Under the pieces are notes generated by a model. The model had not been told where the DNA came from and searched no databases. It was given only the letters and a program-made list of their open reading frames with translations. The position numbers were made by a program, and so were the translations under genes. Positions 60,201 through 64,000 of a stretch of 64,000 nucleotides of DNA are shown here, one piece after another. This DNA is from JAHBNG01 sp039028975 (GTDB lineage: Bacteria > Chloroflexota > Anaerolineae > Caldilineales > Caldilineaceae). Positions within the stretch are counted from its first letter, which is position 1, and each line of letters begins with the position of its first letter. Location: contig JBCCHB010000074.1 of NCBI GenBank assembly GCA_039028975.1, forward strand, positions 15,916 to 79,915. Direction: 5' to 3'.

Positions 60201-63072
60201 GGAGCGTAACCCCTGGCCCTTCGTATTCGATGCTCAGGGTTCGGTTCCAGTCAAACTGGTTGTACTTGAGTTCAAAGGGGTGGTAGCCAGGAGCAAGCGC
60301 GATGGAACCGCTGCCCTGGTGGGGCGTCCACTGCTGGCTCCATTCGACCTTGCCGCCGTTGGAGACGACAAGCTGGTCGTTGATAAAGAGATGCGCACCA
60401 TCATCGGACTCAACGTGGAAGGTGTAGGTGCCGTTGCTCGGCACGCCGATACAGCCCGTGTACTGGACTTGGTAGTGGTCGGTGCTGGTGAGCAGAGAAA
60501 TGTCGTCGCCAAATGTGGTGAGCGTACCGCTGCCAACAAAGAAGCCACTGATGCTGCTCCAGTCGAAGGTGGCTGGGAATCCATCATTGCCCAGCCATGC
60601 CGTATAAAGCTTGTAGCCGATGCCCGATTCGGGGAGCGCTGGCGCGTTGGGGTCGGGTGTAGGGGTGGGCGTATTGGCCAACGTCGGTGTCGGTGTAGGC
60701 AGGGCGGTCGGTCCAGTTGTTGGGACTGGCCCAGTGCTACAGCCCAGACTCTCGTTGGGAATCACCTGACGAGCGAGGCCGGGACCTTCATATTCAACGG
60801 TGAGTGCTCGGCCTGCGTCAAACTGGTTGTATTTGAGTTCGAACTGCCGCCAACCTGGTTCAAGAGTCACGGTGCTGCTAGCTTCTCTGGGGCCATAGTT
60901 GGAGTCGGCCCCGATCTTGCCCACGTTATCGACCACAAGCTGGTTCTCGATAAAGAGGGCCGTTCCGTCGTCAGAGGTGACGTAGAAAGTATAGGTTCCG
61001 CTGGCAGGGATGCCTACGCAGCCCAGATAACGCACTTGGTAGTGTTGATCTCTTCCTGGATTGTTGACGTTGACGTCGAAGTTGTTGAGCGTACCGCTGC
61101 CGACCAATGTTTGTCCACTCCAGTCGAAGGCGGCAGTGAACATCTCCTCGGTGAGCCAAGCTTCGTAGAGGCCATACCAGATGCCCGATTCGGGTAACGC
61201 TGGCGCGTTGGGGTCCGGCGTTGGCGTGGGGATGGCGGTTGGTAACGCGGTCGGTCCAGGCGTGGGGACTGGACCACTGCTACAGCCCAAAAGGTCATTC
61301 GGAATCACCTGGCGGGAGAGGCCCGGCCCTTCGTATTCGACAATCAGCGCCCGGCCGGCATCGAACTGGTTGTACTTCAGCTCAAATTGACGCCAGCCCG
61401 GCTGGAGGGTGACGGTGCCGGAAGCTTCTCTGGGTCCGTAGTTGGAGTCAGCGCCAATCTTGCCCGTGTTGTCAATCACAAGCTGGTTCTCGATGAACAA
61501 GGCCGTGCCGTCGTCCGAGGTGACGTAGAAGGTGTAGGTGCCGCTGGTGGGAATCCCTACACAGCCTACATAGCGGACCTGATAGTGCTGGTCCCGCCCT
61601 GGGTTGTTGACGTTGACGTCGAAGTTGCTCAACGTTCCGCTGCCAACCGGTGTCTGCTGGCTCCAGTCGAAGGCCGCGGTGAACATCTCCTCGGTGAGCC
61701 ACGCTTCATAAAGACCATACCAGATGCCCGATTCGGGTGGATTGGGCTGGCGGGGGTCGGGTGTGGGCGGTGGCGTATTGGTCGGCGTAAAGGTGGGCGT
61801 GGTCGTCGGCGTGGGCGCGTTGGGATCTAGGGTTGGCGTTACCGTCGGATCCACGTGCTGGCTGAAGTAGATGGTGCTTCTATCTCGCACCAGCAGGTAG
61901 GAGTAGATCTTCTCTGCCGGGGCGACCCACACAATGTCATTCCCGTTACTGCCTGGGCCATACTGATTGTAGACGTGATCGATGATAGGCTGCATATCGT
62001 CATCGGTTAGCTCGGCATTCTGGTTGCCGTGGACCAGCACGTTGTACCAGAAGTGGCTGCCCGAATTGTTGTGTTCGGCCATCAGCGCATCCACTGCAGC
62101 CGGGGCGTTGGCCAGATCCCAATCTCGGCCCACCGGCGCATCAAAATCGAAGAGGCCCACCCCAACAGCGTTGTACTGGAAGGCGATCTGGGTGGTGTCT
62201 GGGTCTACTTGCATGATGTAGGGACCGCCACTCTCGTTGAAGAGCAGCTCCACGTTGGGGTCATTATCTCGTAGGTTGAGGATCAGGGGATGGTAGGCCG
62301 CATCAAAGCAGGGTGCGGCAAAGGAGTGAATCTTGTATTCCGGCACCGATGAGGTGTTGATGACGTTGCGCAGATGGGTCTGGGTGTCGCGGATGTTCTG
62401 GTCGCCAAAGATGCTGCCACAAGCGTGGTCCCAGGTGTGGTTGCCAATGGCCCAGCCCTGGGCCACCAAGTTACGGATATCCTCGTAGGTGATGATCCAA
62501 TCCTCATTGGGCTGGCGATCTTCTACATATTGGCCGATCAGGTAGAGGGTTCCCTGCCAGCCTTTGGAAGTCATCAGGTCGATGCCCGTCTGCAGGTTGG
62601 TGTTGTCATCCATGCCCACCGAGAAGGCAAAGGCTTTGTCGTTTTTGAGGTCAGGAACGGTGAAGTTGCCCAGACCAGCTGTATTGGCAGGCGTGTTGAC
62701 CGTCACTTCCAGCAGGCGAGCTGAGGTGTTGACCCGCACTGTGTTGGCGTCGGGCTGGCTGTAGTCGGCATCTTCTAGAATGGTGAAGGGTGTATCCGGC
62801 CGGTTGGCCCGCACGCTCACAATCGGCGCACCATTGGTCTGGATGTCAATGGTCAGTTCATCGTAATAGAGGTCAGGAATTTGGGAGCGGTCTATGTCAT
62901 ACTTAAGTAGCGTTGTTCCCCCTGCCTGTTGAGCGCTAAGTGATTGGACGGTGCTCGGCTGGGTGATGAAGGCGAAGGAGACTCGGTCCCATACAGTGAA
63001 GGCAACGGTGCAGGCGGCGATGAGCGCCAAAAGCAAGGTCTTTAGAATTTGGGTGTTCAACATCAGCTCCAT
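57274..63072 (-). CDS. Giant secreted enzyme: polysaccharide deacetylase - 4 PA14 - glycoside hydrolase
   Basis: 1932 residues; ATG at 63072 (another, GGAG-preceded, at 63063). A signal or anchor helix spans about 8-33. A NodB-type deacetylase region spans about 145-400 (A-F-S-V-G-M-D-D-N-T, then I-G-N-H-T-W-D-H, with the metal-site H-x-x-x-H). After a Thr/Pro linker come four PA14 domains beginning near 446, 627, 814 and 1000, each starting [LP]-P-E-S-G-I. A jelly-roll-like part (about 1300-1480) and a clan-A-like glycosidase (about 1490-1850) follow, with W-E-I-W-N-E-P-N (acid/base Glu) and W-I-T-E-I-G-W (nucleophile Glu). It ends F-L-P-L-I-H-N-S-G. Likely a cell-surface polysaccharide-degrading or remodelling enzyme. 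Confidence 0.85.
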   Translation of the reverse strand: MELMLNTQILKTLLLALIAACTVAFTVWDRVSFAFITQPSTVQSLSAQQAGGTTLLKYDIDRSQIPDLYYDELTIDIQTNGAPIVSVRANRPDTPFTILEDADYSQPDANTVRVNTSARLLEVTVNTPANTAGLGNFTVPDLKNDKAFAFSVGMDDNTNLQTGIDLMTSKGWQGTLYLIGQYVEDRQPNEDWIITYEDIRNLVAQGWAIGNHTWDHACGSIFGDQNIRDTQTHLRNVINTSSVPEYKIHSFAAPCFDAAYHPLILNLRDNDPNVELLFNESGGPYIMQVDPDTTQIAFQYNAVGVGLFDFDAPVGRDWDLANAPAAVDALMAEHNNSGSHFWYNVLVHGNQNAELTDDDMQPIIDHVYNQYGPGSNGNDIVWVAPAEKIYSYLLVRDRSTIYFSQHVDPTVTPTLDPNAPTPTTTPTFTPTNTPPPTPDPRQPNPPESGIWYGLYEAWLTEEMFTAAFDWSQQTPVGSGTLSNFDVNVNNPGRDQHYQVRYVGCVGIPTSGTYTFYVTSDDGTALFIENQLVIDNTGKIGADSNYGPREASGTVTLQPGWRQFELKYNQFDAGRALIVEYEGPGLSRQVIPNDLLGCSSGPVPTPGPTALPTAIPTPTPDPNAPALPESGIWYGLYEAWLTEEMFTAAFDWSGQTLVGSGTLNNFDVNVNNPGRDQHYQVRYLGCVGIPASGTYTFYVTSDDGTALFIENQLVVDNVGKIGADSNYGPREASSTVTLEPGWRQFELKYNQFDAGRALTVEYEGPGLARQVIPNESLGCSTGPVPTTGPTALPTPTPTLANTPTPTPDPNAPALPESGIGYKLYTAWLGNDGFPATFDWSSISGFFVGSGTLTTFGDDISLLTSTDHYQVQYTGCIGVPSNGTYTFHVESDDGAHLFINDQLVVSNGGKVEWSQQWTPHQGSGSIALAPGYHPFELKYNQFDWNRTLSIEYEGPGVTLQPIPNSALGCGTGPVPTPVPIPTPIPVATPTATPDPNAPALPESGIWYGLYQEWLGDNDFPAGFDWSDKPLVNSGTLDNFDIEVNNPDRIDHYQVRFLGCIGLSAGTYTFHITSDDGAYLFINDQLVVSNSGKVGWSPQWTPHHGSGTITVSADYHPFELTYNQFDWNKTLEIKYEGPGIDGIQPVPNDALGCKTGPAPTPAPTATAPTSPLPTPTQPISPLALPNSSSSTSHGTQSASIGPNQTWEERFPEQKTFILGDPGGTPSLTEAEKLARKQNGLPIPLESIPDETNLPRQFGPWEGTALTTSGPSVFSAGQGTTPTIVDGWDQRNPDSFESPIPPIGRCVWRAGYNTNKTAYQWGRATNRVKNGIYAIWPAGMPLNGQPAIPNGGGYPQNLETWWQCELSPSTARNNILVEFEMWHELDNAGDSLELRFYESACNNTNPSTYQSGLEWEGIDGQGTSSANEWKNHRIFFPSLANSSSSICIEFKFTSDSQTVIQPPAQGPWLDDVQVSYYHKPSTSVNCQDKNPTITVLGAPGNAEVSKSLVVNPYSIDIEAGDVDNPGNDIDMAGMVERLMRANVNWMRLEFMIPPSELMRIGRGLGYEGVSQVDLRHFDRIVDMLCANNIAVLGLVDNQTLERQDWNDEIDAYKADFAGTAKQLASYYDDRIRYWEIWNEPNFGGSEVATENYAQLLVEAYDGIKSVEPNDKILFAGLAQADGRSLAYFAAVSQALADLDNPRQNPAPYDILALHPYPSDQYVSNNRVIVDPTIYLRQIDDIAKPTTIHNYFETMIANGKNNGEIWITEIGWNRARDNTIQAQRDINESCGRVSSTMVRGTEQSTYAHSSFDLLFKQTAWSSGTPSIKNIFWFGYGDTGLPENECDAGVTGASVSPSNGTSFIARGASLLEPQQDDASWWFGLYQGIDWRPEGPVMNENTVHCIFRNYPIDTAVPLFECLDIVFLPLIHNSGVASGQ
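59640..61740. repeat. Four tandem PA14-coding repeats of about 550 bp
   Basis: Units begin near 61740, 61195, 60635 and 60075 (reading minus). Units 1 and 2 are very alike, as are parts of 3 and 4; each ends in a Cys-containing L-G-C and a Pro/Thr linker. A fifth, partial unit lies in the separate gene at 55260..55762 and is most like unit 4. The array shows recent duplication and exchange. Confidence 0.9.
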
Positions 63073-63135
63073 TGGGTAATGCTGTTGGGTTACAGCGAGG
63101 TTGATAGACTTCGGTGTTATTTAGAATTGGTTATT

Positions 63136-63221
63136 TATACTGCAGTCGTTTTCAAAACCGGAGTTTTCCAAAGAGGCTACCAGAGAGGCAAAACGTCGGT
63201 TTTGAAACGGATCTGAGTATA
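63136..63221. repeat. TATACTG-ended palindromic element, best-preserved copy
   Basis: Ends TATACTGCAG and CTGAGTATA are inverted; inner arms TTTCAAAACCG (63150..63160) and CGGTTTTGAAA (63197..63207) are perfect. It lies 64 bases upstream of the giant enzyme start, so the promoter is in or beyond it. Confidence 0.75.
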
Positions 63222-63459
63222 GATAGGTGGCTTGCAAATAGAATGCGTGCGTCGTTTCACTTATCAATCATTTTATCACGGCTGATTTAAAAGATCAATG
63301 GGGGAAAGGGTCAAGTTTTCGTGGGAATGCGCTATTTTTTCTGAATTTCTGTTATCAAACAGCTTCAAAACAAACGGTTCTGTAAGGTCTGCCAAAAAAG
63401 GCAAGTGGGGCAAGTGTACAAGACATATCTTAGGCGGCTCCAGAAAAATAATTGCCCAC

Positions 63460-63491
63460 AGAAGGGCGAGAAGTTTTCTTCTTGCCCTTCT
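63460..63491. repeat. Inverted repeat upstream of the giant enzyme
   Basis: AGAAGGGCGAGAAG and CTTCTTGCCCTTCT pair with one mismatch around a 4-base TTTT centre. A T-run is lacking on either side, so it is not a clear terminator. Confidence 0.6.
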
Positions 63492-63716
63492 ACTATTCCT
63501 GTGAAAAATTGAGTGCTTTAAATTCTGGAGTGGCCATATCTCTACAAGTGGAACCATGAAGGAGATGAAGAGCCTGAAGAAAGAAGAGGCCAAACCGTCA
63601 TTTCCTTCAACCCTCCCGGTTACATTTCTCCACAGTCACTTTTTCTGTAAAAGAATTTGGCTCAATATGGATTCCAAGGATCTGAACGGTTTGAGCGAAA
63701 GAGTCGCTTCTAATCA

Positions 63717-63855
63717 TGAATTGTTGAATGGCAGAATGGGTGCTTGCGAAGCAGTCGCTTGTGACCATGGGTAATGAAATGGAATCGGACGCTCGAGTTC
63801 GTTCCACAAAACAAGAAGGCTCCACTGACCGACTCATTAACCATTCAACAATTCA
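63717..63855. repeat. Inverted repeat near the right edge
   Basis: TGAATTGTTGAATGG (63717..63731) and its exact complement (63841..63855) enclose 109 bases. The arrangement suits a small mobile or palindromic element; no transposase is visible. Confidence 0.6.
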
Positions 63856-64000
63856 CAAATTCGTTGTTGTCACGAAGTATTCGCCAAGAAATGGCGGTCA
63901 TGTTTAGCGTGTTCAAGCTGAAGGACCATAAAGAAAAGAGTGAGACAGCTCTGGTCATTAGGGAAAGCGCCGATTTCATCGGATTTGGCACGAAAATGCC

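Larger units (their letters stand above)
63222..64000. other. Non-coding right end of the window
   Basis: About 780 bases with no gene I can support. It holds two inverted repeats (63460..63491 and 63717..63855). The last 110 bases are open on the plus strand from an ATG at 63891 to the edge but show no family features or ribosome site. Confidence 0.45.

Noticed and set aside
60046..61197. 383-residue plus-strand open frame
   Set aside because: Antisense to the PA14 repeats; its apparent repeats are only the mirror of those domains.
63276..63593. 105-residue minus-strand open frame near the right edge
   Set aside because: Covers an inverted repeat, no ribosome site, no family pattern.
63891..64000. 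Plus-strand frame open to the window edge
   Set aside because: Only 36 codons, no ribosome site and no recognisable motif; cannot be supported without the next sequence.

Overview
The window is bacterial chromosomal DNA with about half G+C and compact operons on both strands. The likely source is a Chloroflexota bacterium (Anaerolineae, Caldilineae or Ardenticatenia type). This rests on gene content only: a BTAD/NB-ARC regulator, an EAD1-NB-ARC-WD40 protein, a RarA-methyltransferase fusion, an aldolase/SDR fusion, a YvcK with N-terminal membrane helices, and secreted proteins with Pro/Thr linkers and a terminal F-L-P-[FL]-I motif. No rRNA, tRNA or CRISPR array was seen.

Layout. 0-4.4 kb (minus): a liv-type ABC transporter operon (binding lipoprotein, GNAT acetyltransferase, LivH, LivM, start of LivG). 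5-13.5 kb (plus): housekeeping genes dnaX, ybaB, recR, a MIP18/DUF59 protein and yvcK, then fabF and fabH, closed by a strong bidirectional terminator. 13.9-27.3 kb (minus): an Mrp ATPase, a small membrane protein, the aldolase/SDR fusion, envelope-sugar genes (GT2, rfbD, ugd, a flippase-like protein), an alpha/beta hydrolase, acpS, an M16 peptidase pair and a SWIM zinc-finger protein. 28-31 kb: an S51 peptidase, and on the plus strand a two-gene cassette of a BKACE enzyme and a frameshifted L-carnitine dehydrogenase. 31-34.3 kb (minus): three two-component genes, one being a receiver-kinase fusion without the phospho-accepting histidine.

34.3-43 kb is accessory. It holds the RarA fusion, four toxin-antitoxin-like pairs (Phd/RelE-like, MazEF-like, HTH/PIN, DUF433/DUF5615), an EEP-family hydrolase and a cytochrome P450. 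The HTH/PIN pair and an orphan, highly folded segment lie between two 46-bp direct repeats derived from the P450 5' end.

43-63 kb carries very large proteins: a STAND/NLR-like EAD1-NB-ARC-14xWD40 protein, a PQQ-type sugar dehydrogenase lipoprotein divergent from a BTAD/NB-ARC/TPR regulator with an exact 13-bp tandem repeat between them, and a minus-strand surface-protein cluster. That cluster contains a 1932-residue deacetylase-4xPA14-glycosidase, a beta-propeller lipoprotein, a 5'-truncated PA14/calcium-repeat protein ending in a PD-(D/E)xK-like domain, and a TPR protein. The 63-64 kb end is non-coding as far as can be seen.

Intergenic spaces hold several families of short palindromic elements (about 75-190 bp), many with TATA-type ends. 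The most notable candidates for undescribed biology are the NLR-like protein, the truncated secreted nuclease-like protein with its TPR neighbour, and the direct-repeat-flanked TA/structured-RNA insertion in the P450 locus.
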